Below are positions 1 through 5,392 of a stretch of DNA of 9,509 bases, piece after piece. Numbering within the stretch: the first letter of the stretch is position 1; each line of letters starts with the position of its first letter. The translations under genes were made by a program, and so were the position numbers. A model generated the notes under the pieces. That model ran no database searches. It had not been told where the DNA came from and worked only from the letters and a program-made list of their open reading frames with translations. This DNA is from Candidatus Coatesiibacteriota bacterium (GTDB lineage: Bacteria; RBG-13-66-14): contig DAOVLG010000041.1 of assembly GCA_030631385.1 (NCBI GenBank), positions 1 through 9,509 on the forward strand, read 5' to 3'.

Positions 1-8
1 ATACACCA

Positions 9-34
9 AGACAAGGGGTTTTAACCCCTTGTCT
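9..34. repeat. Perfect 12-bp inverted repeat (palindrome)
   Basis: Arms 9-20 (AGACAAGGGGTT) and 23-34 (AACCCCTTGTCT) are exact reverse complements separated by only two bases, TT. Either strand would form a tight hairpin. No T-tract follows on either strand, so it is not a typical rho-independent terminator. It sits directly beside a second palindromic block at 39-92, and together they look like an interspersed palindromic (REP/BIME-like) unit rather than a regulatory site of one gene. The repeat-family assignment is inference, because only one copy is visible here. Confidence 0.75.
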
Positions 35-38
35 CAAC

Positions 39-92
39 GTAGGGGCGGCCCTCTGTGCCCGCCCGCGGAAGGGTCAACAGACCCTCCCCTAC
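39..92. repeat. Compound palindromic intergenic repeat
   Basis: The outer arms GTAGGGG (39-45) and CCCCTAC (86-92) are exact reverse complements. They enclose two smaller hairpins: GGGCGG (43-48) with CCGCCC (59-64), and AGGGTC (70-75) with GACCCT (80-85) around the loop AACA. The first inner hairpin shares bases 43-45 with the outer arm, so the two cannot form fully at once. The layout of an outer stem with two inner stems resembles a mobile palindromic element of the REP/BIME type. There is no ORF and no recognisable RNA family. Confidence 0.6.
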
Positions 93-128
93 TAGCACAA
101 GTGGATTAATTCAAAGGTCTCCCAGTAT

Positions 129-149
129 AAAAAAGCGCCCCGGAGGGCG
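129..149 (-). terminator. Rho-independent terminator after the receiver gene
   Basis: Read on the minus strand, CGCCC (149-145), loop TCCG and GGGCG (140-136) form a 5-bp all-GC hairpin. It is followed by one C and then six T (134-129). It lies about 110 nt beyond the stop codon of the receiver-domain gene and is the natural end of that transcript. The stem is short, but the loop and T-tract fit well. Confidence 0.7.
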
Positions 150-260
150 GGCACGGCTCGACTGGCTGAAAGTAGGCTGAACGGGACGAGCTTTGGTTTC
201 CCTTGGGGAGGTGCGACCGCCGCCCGTGACCTCAACGTCGAAAGGTTACCGCACCGTAGG
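136..260 (-). other. Structured non-coding stretch between receiver gene and terminator
   Basis: No credible ORF lies here, but pairing potential is dense. CGCACC (250-255) pairs with GGTGCG (210-215). Nested inside, GTGACCT (226-232) pairs with AGGTTAC (243-249), which is complete with one G-U if the plus strand is the RNA and has one A-C mismatch if the minus strand is. CGAGC (187-191) pairs with GCTCG (156-160). A direct repeat GGCTGAA occurs at 164-170 and 175-181. I could not match it to SRP, RNase P, tmRNA, 6S or c-di-GMP riboswitch signatures. It may be a structured 3' UTR or a small RNA sharing the terminator. Confidence 0.35.
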
Positions 261-671
261 CTAACCCCGACCCGTGAGGATATCCTTGACCTTGGTGAGA
301 AGCTCCCGGGAATCGAAGGGTTTGGTGATGTAGTCCACCGCGCCCTCCTGCATGGAGGTGATCTTGGCGCGGCTCCCCGTCTTGGCGGAGATTATGGCCA
401 CCGGGATCTCGGACGTGGAGGGATCCACGTGCAGGAGCCTGAGCACCTCCCAGCCATCCATGTCGGGCATCATGATGTCCAACAGGATCAGATCCGGATT
501 GTACCTCTCGGCGAGCTCGAGTGCCTCCAGGCCGTTGGTAGCCTTGAGAACGTCGTAACCCTGGCTCTTGAGGATCATCTCGACGATGGTGACGATGTCC
601 GGCTCGTCGTCGGCGACCAGGATCAGCTTCGATTTCGGAGGTGCGGAGTATCTGTTCATTGCGCGGCTCAT
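261..671 (-). CDS. Single-domain CheY-like response regulator
   Basis: This is a stand-alone phosphoacceptor receiver of 136 aa with no output domain, so it probably acts by protein-protein contact or as a phosphorelay intermediate. All receiver landmarks are present: the acidic pair D21-D22 (plus E23), phospho-accepting D65 in LILLDIMMPDMDG, switch Ser95 in AIISAK, and K117 in the YITKPF motif followed by Pro118. The first 14 residues are a polar extension. The ATG at 671 has no strong Shine-Dalgarno; a second ATG lies at codon 5. The gene follows the EAL protein by 66 nt but has its own promoter-like sequence in that gap and a terminator downstream. No histidine kinase is in the window, so the phosphodonor is unknown. 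A link to c-di-GMP signalling is suggested only by adjacency. Confidence 0.93.
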   Translation of the reverse strand: MSRAMNRYSAPPKSKLILVADDEPDIVTIVEMILKSQGYDVLKATNGLEALELAERYNPDLILLDIMMPDMDGWEVLRLLHVDPSTSEIPVAIISAKTGSRAKITSMQEGAVDYITKPFDSRELLTKVKDILTGRG

Positions 672-687
672 AACGTGATCAACATCA

Positions 688-716
688 AGTATAGACTCAT
701 TTTTTTATGGTTTCCA
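688..716 (-). promoter_or_regulatory. Putative sigma70-type promoter of the receiver gene
   Basis: On the minus strand, TGGAAA (716-711) is separated by 17 nt from TATACT (693-688), giving 4/6 and 5/6 matches to the -35 and -10 consensus. The spacer contains a run of seven A. The start point would fall roughly 10 nt upstream of the ATG at 671, giving a very short leader, which fits the lack of a strong ribosome binding site. Confidence 0.45.
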
Positions 717-737
717 CCCGGCCGGGGGGTGACGGGA

Positions 738-2021
738 TCAATAGGCCTTCGAGGGGCGCTCCAGGTAGTACCCCTGCCCCAATTCAACGCCGAGCTCCCG
801 CATCATCTCCAGCTCCTCGGGCATCTCGATCCCCTCGGCGATGACGCGGCTGCCGGTGCGGTCGGCCATCTCCAAGAGGGTCCTCATGAGCTCCTGCTTG
901 ATCCTGCTTTCGTGGATGTGCGCCACCATGGACCGGTCAAACTTGAGGAAATCGGGCTGAAGCTCGGCGATGGTGGAGAGCGATGAGTATCCGGCGCCGG
1001 CGTCGTCCACGGCGATCTTGAAGCCCTCCTTCTTGAAGTTTCCGAGGGTGCGGCAAAAGTTGGTCAGGTCGTGGATGGCGGTGCGTTCGGTCAACTCGAG
1101 AACGACGTCCTCCTTCCTGAGCTTGCTGTCATCGCTGAAATCGGCGCTAAAACTGGGATCGGAAAAGCTGACGGCGGCGGTGTTGAGGAAGAGGAGCTCC
1201 CCGTCCTTGATATGTGCGGGCGCGACCCTGACGGCGTGGCGGCGGCAGAGCCGGTCCAGGGCATGACCGAACTCGGAGCGAGCGGCGAAGCTGAAAAGCC
1301 GCTCGGCGTTATCGAAGATCGTGTTGGGAGGACCCATGGAGAGCGCCTCGTGCCCGAGGACGGTGAAATCGCCCAGGTACATGATCGGCTGGAAGCGGGT
1401 CCGGATACGCTCCCCGGCGATGATCTGGGCCAGCTCCCGGTACTGGAGCATCTCATCACGTTTCTCGGCATCCACCGCCATGTCCCGGGCATCACGGGCG
1501 GCGCTGTACACCAGACGCTCGAAACGGATCAGCGGATCATCCACGAAGAGGGAGTAGCCGATGCTTACGTCGAAACCGCCGGCCAAAAGCTCCTTGCCCA
1601 CCGAACTGGAGGAGACGAACTCCCTCACCAGCTGCGCGACCTCGGCCAGCTCCTCGGTGGTGAGACCCTCCCGGGCGAAGAAGAGGAAGAAGCTCCCCGT
1701 GCGGATCGCCTCCTCGAAGAGCAATCCCTTCCCGTCCATGACCTGCTCGTTGAAGACCACCATGAGCTGGGCGAGGTTCATGATCAGATCGTCGGTGGAC
1801 TGCCAGCCGAAGGAGTTCTCCAGCCCGTAGCTCTGGCAGAAATCCACGCAGATGACGCCGACGGTGCGGCGGTCGCCGTTGATCAGCTTCCGGATCTCAC
1901 CCAGGGCCACGGGCAGGGTGGGCAGACCGGTCAGCCTGTCGTAGAGTAGATTGCGGTAGCGCAATAGTTCGGCGCGCAACCGCGGATCGGGTTTATCTGG
2001 CTTTCCGTTGCCAGAGGGCAC
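738..2021 (-). CDS. Degenerate GGDEF / intact EAL protein, probable c-di-GMP phosphodiesterase
   Basis: This 427-aa cytoplasmic protein has a GGDEF-like domain (about residues 27-180) followed by an EAL domain (about 195-427). The GGDEF half keeps DRLTGLP but has RTGSFF (107-112) where RYGGDEF is expected, so cyclase activity is unlikely. The EAL half looks catalytically complete: EAL at 225-227, N280, E309 and E312 in LELTE, the DD pair 339-340 in the loop-6 segment DDAGAGYSSL, K360, E396 in VIAEGIE and Q416 in LGQGYY. EAL domains with this set hydrolyse c-di-GMP to pGpG, so it is probably a phosphodiesterase whose GGDEF remnant is regulatory. There is no signal peptide, membrane segment or recognisable sensor domain. 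The start is GTG, chosen because GAGAAGG lies 6 nt upstream. The gene has its own promoter 143 nt upstream. Confidence 0.9.
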   Translation of the reverse strand: MPSGNGKPDKPDPRLRAELLRYRNLLYDRLTGLPTLPVALGEIRKLINGDRRTVGVICVDFCQSYGLENSFGWQSTDDLIMNLAQLMVVFNEQVMDGKGLLFEEAIRTGSFFLFFAREGLTTEELAEVAQLVREFVSSSSVGKELLAGGFDVSIGYSLFVDDPLIRFERLVYSAARDARDMAVDAEKRDEMLQYRELAQIIAGERIRTRFQPIMYLGDFTVLGHEALSMGPPNTIFDNAERLFSFAARSEFGHALDRLCRRHAVRVAPAHIKDGELLFLNTAAVSFSDPSFSADFSDDSKLRKEDVVLELTERTAIHDLTNFCRTLGNFKKEGFKIAVDDAGAGYSSLSTIAELQPDFLKFDRSMVAHIHESRIKQELMRTLLEMADRTGSRVIAEGIEMPEELEMMRELGVELGQGYYLERPSKAY

Positions 2022-2170
2022 GTAGCACCTTCTCGACGCTCAGGGAAGCGTTGCGGAATGGTACGGCAAATTGCGGCGTACTAGCGCTTTTGACTCTCCA
2101 GGAACCGGATGGTGAACCAGGCGGTTCAACCTTTGGTCCCCATCGGTGAAGGGTACATGAGGATAGCGGA

Positions 2171-2199
2171 AGTGTAGCACTTCTGGCCAACTATGTCAC
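2171..2199 (-). promoter_or_regulatory. Putative sigma70-type promoter of the EAL gene
   Basis: On the minus strand, GTGACA (2199-2194) is separated by exactly 17 nt from TACACT (2176-2171), matching the consensus at 5/6 and 4/6 positions including the key TA and final T. It predicts a leader of about 140 nt before the GTG at 2021. A 6-bp hairpin lies 22 nt upstream of the -35 box. Confidence 0.5.
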
Positions 2200-2220
2200 T
2201 ATAGCTTTGGAAATATGTCC

Positions 2221-2237
2221 CTCCGGCTGTACCGGAG
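2221..2237. repeat. Short perfect inverted repeat upstream of the EAL promoter
   Basis: CTCCGG (2221-2226) and CCGGAG (2232-2237) are exact reverse complements around the loop CTGTA. It lies between the mscS-type gene terminator and the putative EAL promoter, with no T-tract on either strand. It could be a regulator-binding palindrome for the EAL gene or incidental structure. Apart from this, the terminator and the promoter, I see nothing else in 2022-2331. Confidence 0.4.
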
Positions 2238-2285
2238 CGTCCGGCAAACGCCGATTTCACCGCAGTGGAGAGGAACGTCGGGTTC

Positions 2286-2307
2286 AAAATACCGCCCTTT
2301 CCCGGTA
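2286..2307 (-). terminator. Weak rho-independent terminator after the MscS-type gene
   Basis: On the minus strand, TACCG (2307-2303), an 8-nt loop and CGGTA (2294-2290) form a 5-bp stem followed directly by TTTT (2289-2286). It starts 24 nt beyond the channel gene stop codon. The stem and T-tract are short, so efficiency may be modest, but position and orientation are right. Confidence 0.5.
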
Positions 2308-2331
2308 CAGTATAGCAAACAATATGCCGGG

Positions 2332-3429
2332 TCACTCGCCCCTCGGGAGGAGAAGCGTCTGGGTCGGGAAGGGTATCTCCAGTCCGTTCTTCTCGAGCGC
2401 CCCGGCCAGATTGACGTTGATCGTGTTGGTGACCTTCAAGCTCTCGGTGTAACTCTTGCACCAGCAGATGAGGGTGAAGTTGAGCGAGAAATCGCCGAAG
2501 GAGAGGAAGTAGACCGATGGGGCCGGGGTCTGGAGCACACCCTCGGAATCCTTCACCGCGCTCAGGATCACCGCCATCGCCTTCTCGGGGTCGGTACCGT
2601 AGGCCAGCCCTATCTCCAGCTTGATGCGGTAGTTACGGTTGGGACAGGAGTAGTTCTCGATGTACTCGGAGGCGATCTTGGAGTTGGGCACCACCACGAC
2701 GTTTCCGTCCAGGGTCATAATATCGGTGGAACGCATGCCGATGCGCGTTACGTCCCCGTATACCCCGGACACCTTCACCCGGTCTCCCGTACGAAAGGGG
2801 TGGTCGGCCATGAGCACAAAGCCGGAGATCATGTTGGCCAGGGTCTCCTGGGCCGCCATGGCCACCGCCAGGGAGGCCACACCCAGGGTCGTCACCAGGG
2901 CCACGATGTCCACCCCGAAGTGGTCCAGGACGACGATGGCCCCGATGGCGTAGACGGCGACGGTGAGGACCTTCCGGATCAGGGGGATGAAATCGCCGGT
3001 GATCGTTACTCCGGATTTGCGCTCCGCCTCTTCCGAGAACCAACGGAAGAAGGCCAGCAGGGGATTGAGCACCAGGCGGATGGCGATCATCACCCCCAGG
3101 ATGAAAAGGGCGCCATGGACGATGGGATCAATCCCGAAATGGCTGTAGGGGTACAGGGCCCACGCGGCGTAAATCGAGCCGAAGATCAACCCCCAGTGCA
3201 CCGGGTTGGCGATGGATGTCAGAAGATACTCATCGAGATTGGTCTTGGTTTTCTTCTCCAGATGCTTGGCCAGGCGCAGTAAAACGGCCTTCACGACCTT
3301 GGCGAAGATCACGCCCAGAAGCAGGATGGCCAGGGAGATGACCGCGGCGATCAGGTAGTAGTCCCAGGTCAGTTCGCCGGTCACCGGCGTGTCGGAGAAG
3401 ATGTGTCTGAAGACTTCACCTATGGGCAC
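2332..3429 (-). CDS. MscS-family mechanosensitive ion channel
   Basis: This is an inner-membrane small-conductance mechanosensitive channel, expected to open under membrane tension to release solutes during hypo-osmotic shock. Numbered from a GTG two codons upstream (367 residues; subtract 2 for the start chosen here), hydrophobic segments lie near 26-50, 78-98, 106-130 and 152-172. The pore helix follows (about 176-210, alanine/glycine-rich GVASLAVAMAAQETLANMISGF), then the MscS beta domain with DHPFRTGDRV and VVVPNSKI, and the alpha/beta C-terminus ending in GLEIPFPTQTL. Five membrane segments are more than the three of E. coli MscS and resemble the larger YnaI/YbdG-like members. GGAGGA (3441-3436) abuts the first GTG (3435) but is 6 nt from the GTG at 3429, so I use 3429. 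The gene follows yggS by 57 nt, suggesting co-transcription. Confidence 0.93.
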   Translation of the reverse strand: MPIGEVFRHIFSDTPVTGELTWDYYLIAAVISLAILLLGVIFAKVVKAVLLRLAKHLEKKTKTNLDEYLLTSIANPVHWGLIFGSIYAAWALYPYSHFGIDPIVHGALFILGVMIAIRLVLNPLLAFFRWFSEEAERKSGVTITGDFIPLIRKVLTVAVYAIGAIVVLDHFGVDIVALVTTLGVASLAVAMAAQETLANMISGFVLMADHPFRTGDRVKVSGVYGDVTRIGMRSTDIMTLDGNVVVVPNSKIASEYIENYSCPNRNYRIKLEIGLAYGTDPEKAMAVILSAVKDSEGVLQTPAPSVYFLSFGDFSLNFTLICWCKSYTESLKVTNTINVNLAGALEKNGLEIPFPTQTLLLPRGE

Positions 3430-3435
3430 GGGCAC

Positions 3436-3441
3436 TCCTCC
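3436..3441 (-). promoter_or_regulatory. Ribosome binding site that decides the MscS-type start
   Basis: GGAGGA on the minus strand is a near-ideal Shine-Dalgarno. It touches the GTG at 3435-3433 with no spacer, which would be non-functional, but is 6 nt from the next in-frame GTG at 3429-3427. The downstream GTG is therefore the likelier start. Confidence 0.65.
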
Positions 3442-3486
3442 AGGTTTGTGGATGATGAGGGATTGGGAAAAGGCGAGGGCGGGTCC

Positions 3487-4185
3487 TCACGGTATAAGAT
3501 CACGGTACAGTGCGGAACCGATCCGAACCAGGGTGGCCCCCTCCTCCACCGCCACCTCGAAATCGTTGGTCATTCCCATCGAGAGCTCGGTGAATCCGTC
3601 GAGGCCGTAACGTAGAGAGAGCTCGTCGCGGAGCTCGCGAAGGACCCGGAAGACGGGGCGGGTGTCCTCGGGCTCCGCCTCGTAGGGGGCCATGGTCATC
3701 AGCCCCCGGGGGGTGATTCCGGGGAGCGCCAGCAGGTCGCCGAAGCCCTCCCTGAGCGAGTCGGGGCTGAAGCCGCGCTTCGTGACCTCGCCCGAGACGT
3801 TGATCTCGAAGAGGACCGGTACCGGTCCACCGGTCGAGCGCCGGCTGATCGCCAGGGCGAGCCCTTCCGTATCCACGGAGTGGATGAGGCTGAAGTGCGG
3901 CAGCACCTTGACGATCTTGTTCTTCTGCAGTGTGCCGATGAAGTGCCACTCCAGGCCGCAGTCGCCCACCTCAGTAAACTTGGCCAGGGCTTCCTGAACC
4001 CGGTTCTCACCGATGATCGAGACACCGGCGCGGGCCAAGAGGGGCAGGACACCGGCGTCCACGTATTTGGTCGCGGCGACCAGACCGACATCGGCGGGGC
4101 TCCTCCCGGAGCGCAGGGCGGCCTCGGCGAGCCTCTCCATCACCGCGGCGACGTTCCTGGCGAGAATCTCAATATTTGTGATCAT
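3487..4185 (-). CDS. yggS: YggS/PLPBP family pyridoxal phosphate homeostasis protein
   Basis: This is a PLP-binding, non-enzymatic protein of the YggS/PROSC family, which buffers pyridoxal 5'-phosphate and influences amino-acid and vitamin B6 balance in the cytoplasm. The fold is an alanine-racemase-like TIM barrel. Counting from an upstream GTG (4188), the family landmarks are K41 in VAATKYV (the PLP Schiff-base lysine), GENRVQE at 60-66, WHFIGTLQKNK at 81-91, HSVD at 103-106, EINVSGEVTKRGF near 128-140, LMTMAPYE, and the phosphate-binding C-terminal block LSMGMTNDFEVAV to VRIGSALY. Full length (232-233 aa) is normal. GTG-ATG are adjacent at 4188 and 4185 with no clear Shine-Dalgarno; I chose the ATG. 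Two palindromes lie just upstream. The usual neighbours proC and yggT are absent; an MscS-type gene follows instead. Confidence 0.95.
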   Translation of the reverse strand: MITNIEILARNVAAVMERLAEAALRSGRSPADVGLVAATKYVDAGVLPLLARAGVSIIGENRVQEALAKFTEVGDCGLEWHFIGTLQKNKIVKVLPHFSLIHSVDTEGLALAISRRSTGGPVPVLFEINVSGEVTKRGFSPDSLREGFGDLLALPGITPRGLMTMAPYEAEPEDTRPVFRVLRELRDELSLRYGLDGFTELSMGMTNDFEVAVEEGATLVRIGSALYRDLIP

Positions 4186-4201
4186 CACATGTTATTGAAT
4201 C

Positions 4202-4232
4202 GGTGCAGGATATGCACCCTAGGTATTTAGGG
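4202..4232. promoter_or_regulatory. Two overlapping palindromes upstream of yggS (possible operator)
   Basis: GGTGCA (4202-4207) and TGCACC (4213-4218) are exact reverse complements around GGATA. CCCTA (4217-4221) and TAGGG (4228-4232) form a second inverted repeat that shares two bases with the first. Both lie within 50 nt upstream of the yggS start. They could be a regulator-binding site or a 5' UTR hairpin. I could not assign convincing -35/-10 boxes next to them. Confidence 0.35.
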
Positions 4233-4335
4233 CGTTTTAGTCACATTGGTGATTAAACCTGAACTCCATCCAGCTAATAAACAGACGTAAATTGCGCCTA
4301 TATCCGCCGTGAGAGGCAACCGTATCCGTTGTCCC

Positions 4336-4353
4336 GTGCGGGCGAACTCGCAC
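4336..4353. repeat. Small inverted repeat, part of the gene-free stretch
   Basis: GTGCG (4336-4340) and CGCAC (4349-4353) are reverse complements around an 8-nt loop. This lies just left of the long hairpin at 4366-4444 inside the 529-nt interval 4186-4714, which has no convincing gene. Its only value is as one more pairing element in a structure-rich region. Confidence 0.3.
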
Positions 4354-4365
4354 ACCCCCCCCACC

Positions 4366-4444
4366 GGCGGTGGCACAGTTTTTGCGAAAATCTCATCTGA
4401 AGAACTCCGTAAGGCTTCGTGGTGCAAAAACCTGTGCCACCGCC
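4366..4444. repeat. Long near-perfect inverted repeat (20-bp stem, 39-nt loop)
   Basis: The left arm 4366-4385 begins GGCGGTGGCACAG and ends TTTTTGC. The right arm 4424-4444 begins GCAAAAA and ends CTGTGCCACCGCC. They are reverse complements along their whole length except for one extra C in the right arm (a single bulge). Directly left, CCACC (4361-4365) could compete for pairing with GGTGG (4369-4373), giving an alternative hairpin. The surrounding interval 4186-4714 has no credible gene and shows mixed base use. No transposase or target-site duplication is visible. It may be a MITE-like remnant, an interspersed repeat or a structured RNA. Confidence 0.7.
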
Positions 4445-4660
4445 TCAGCGAGCGTGGTAACCGCAGGTACGCGCCGGTCAAGCTTTCCGCCATCTGCCAC
4501 ATTAAATACTCATCCGGCAGCAGGACGGTGTACACCCACACAAACGAGACCGGCATAGATAATACGATACTGCCCGGTAATACTTGATGATTATCCCCAG
4601 GATGTAGTGTGTATGCTGCTCGTCCATTTTTGAGATTTTTGAGTGTGAGGGTGTGGAACA

Positions 4661-4669
4661 ATTATACCA
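4661..4669 (-). promoter_or_regulatory. Extended -10 promoter element
   Basis: The minus strand reads TGGTATAAT (4669-4661), a perfect extended -10 (TGnTATAAT). No -35 of normal spacing is evident, which extended -10 promoters tolerate. Transcription would start near 4654, run through the long inverted repeat at 4366-4444 and reach yggS after about 470 nt. It could therefore drive yggS with a structured leader, or a separate non-coding transcript. Confidence 0.45.
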
Positions 4670-4714
4670 TGCCCTCTTATGTGCCTCGGTGCCAACGACT
4701 AGAAACGGGCTGCC

Positions 4715-5221
4715 TCAGTCACGAAGTGGTTCCCACTCACAGCGGATCATCAAATCATAGGGATACTCCCTCCAACCAGAGGAAAATTCTAGCCAACTAT
4801 GGCCGGTTCCACCATCATCGTCAAATGCAACACCCCACTCAACATCATTTTCATAGTAGTTCCTGTCAATAGAGACATAGAACACCGGAGGCACATCAAT
4901 ATCCACGGCAAGGCTCTGCCAACCTTCCTCCCTGTTATCCCACGGTCTTATCGCAAGAAGCATACCTGGTTGGCCAGCATCATCCGCGAAGAATAATACT
5001 GAGTTGGTGGGTATAAACCACATCTGTGGTGGGCAGAAGAAGGCTTGGACTTCCGATACATGACCCTCTAAACCCCCGGTCTTCTCCTCGTCAAACTTTA
5101 CGACATACGCGTAGATGTCCACCATTGGATGCACATCGCACGCCGCACCGCTATCCCACGACAACCCCACCGCCAGAAGCGGGAGCACCAGCAGGACGAT
5201 CAGTATCGTTATCTTCTTCAC
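4715..5221 (-). CDS. Secreted protein of unknown function
   Basis: I do not recognise a family. The 168-aa product begins MKK and has a hydrophobic core (about residues 4-20), a typical Sec signal peptide with likely cleavage near LAVG-LS. The Cys at 28 follows GAA, a poor lipobox, so a lipoprotein is unlikely. The mature part is acidic and rich in aromatic residues and beta-prone stretches. Its C-terminus, with DDDGGTGHSW, SSGW, YPYDLMIR and CEW, has the feel of a beta-sandwich module in exported or surface proteins. There are three cysteines (28, one near 63, one near 162). The GTG start is well supported: GAGGAG (5234-5229) lies 7 nt upstream. It lies 171 nt downstream of the NamZ-like gene with no clear promoter or terminator between them, so read-through is possible. 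It is followed by a gene-free interval. Confidence 0.75.
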   Translation of the reverse strand: MKKITILIVLLVLPLLAVGLSWDSGAACDVHPMVDIYAYVVKFDEEKTGGLEGHVSEVQAFFCPPQMWFIPTNSVLFFADDAGQPGMLLAIRPWDNREEGWQSLAVDIDVPPVFYVSIDRNYYENDVEWGVAFDDDGGTGHSWLEFSSGWREYPYDLMIRCEWEPLRD

Positions 5222-5264
5222 TCTAGTTCTCCTCGTTCTTGAGCGGGTGGACGATGCCCTTCAT

Positions 5265-5378
5265 TTACGTTGACCAACCCACATCGGGATTCTCTAACTT
5301 CTCTCCCTCGAAATCAAAACCGTGGGCTGCAAGCAAACGGCGGAAACCCCGCTCACTGAGTGTCCATGGATGATACAC
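5265..5378 (-). pseudogene. Possible remnant of a coding sequence
   Basis: Between the NamZ-like gene and the secreted protein, one minus-strand frame from a GTG at 5378 reads 37 residues, including LSERGFRRLLAAHGFDFEG and ending NPDVGWST. The composition looks protein-like (amphipathic, charged C-terminus). The frame stays open upstream into the end of the NamZ-like gene, in another phase. There is no Shine-Dalgarno and no recognised family. It could be the tail of a decayed gene, a tiny real gene, or chance. Confidence 0.2.
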
Positions 5379-5392
5379 GGAGCAAAGGAGGT

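Noticed and set aside
668..700. Ten-residue leader ORF whose stop overlaps the receiver ATG (ATGA)
   Set aside because: Its start codon lies upstream of the -10 box of the putative receiver promoter (688-693), so it would not be in that transcript, and it has no good ribosome binding site.
700..737. Terminator for the EAL gene at the GC-rich palindrome CCCGGCCGGG near 717-727
   Set aside because: Downstream on the minus strand there is an A-run rather than a T-run, so it does not fit rho-independent termination in that direction, and no plus-strand gene would need it.
1071..1949. Long plus-strand open frame opposite the EAL gene
   Set aside because: Shadow of the GC-rich coding strand; the minus-strand frame has clear EAL catalytic motifs.
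2215..3282. Long plus-strand open frame opposite the MscS-type gene
   Set aside because: Its composition is rich in His, Gly and Asp, typical of antisense frames; the minus frame encodes a clear MscS protein.
4309..4587. Plus-strand 92-codon open frame over the same hairpin
   Set aside because: It has no ribosome binding site and no recognisable motif, it crosses both arms of the inverted repeat, and all supported genes are on the other strand.
4227..4661. Minus-strand 144-codon open frame through the gene-free interval
   Set aside because: It begins with a TTG directly abutting the TATAAT of the extended -10 element, has no ribosome binding site, resembles no family, and spans both arms of the long inverted repeat. 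Its composition looks like translated repeat DNA.
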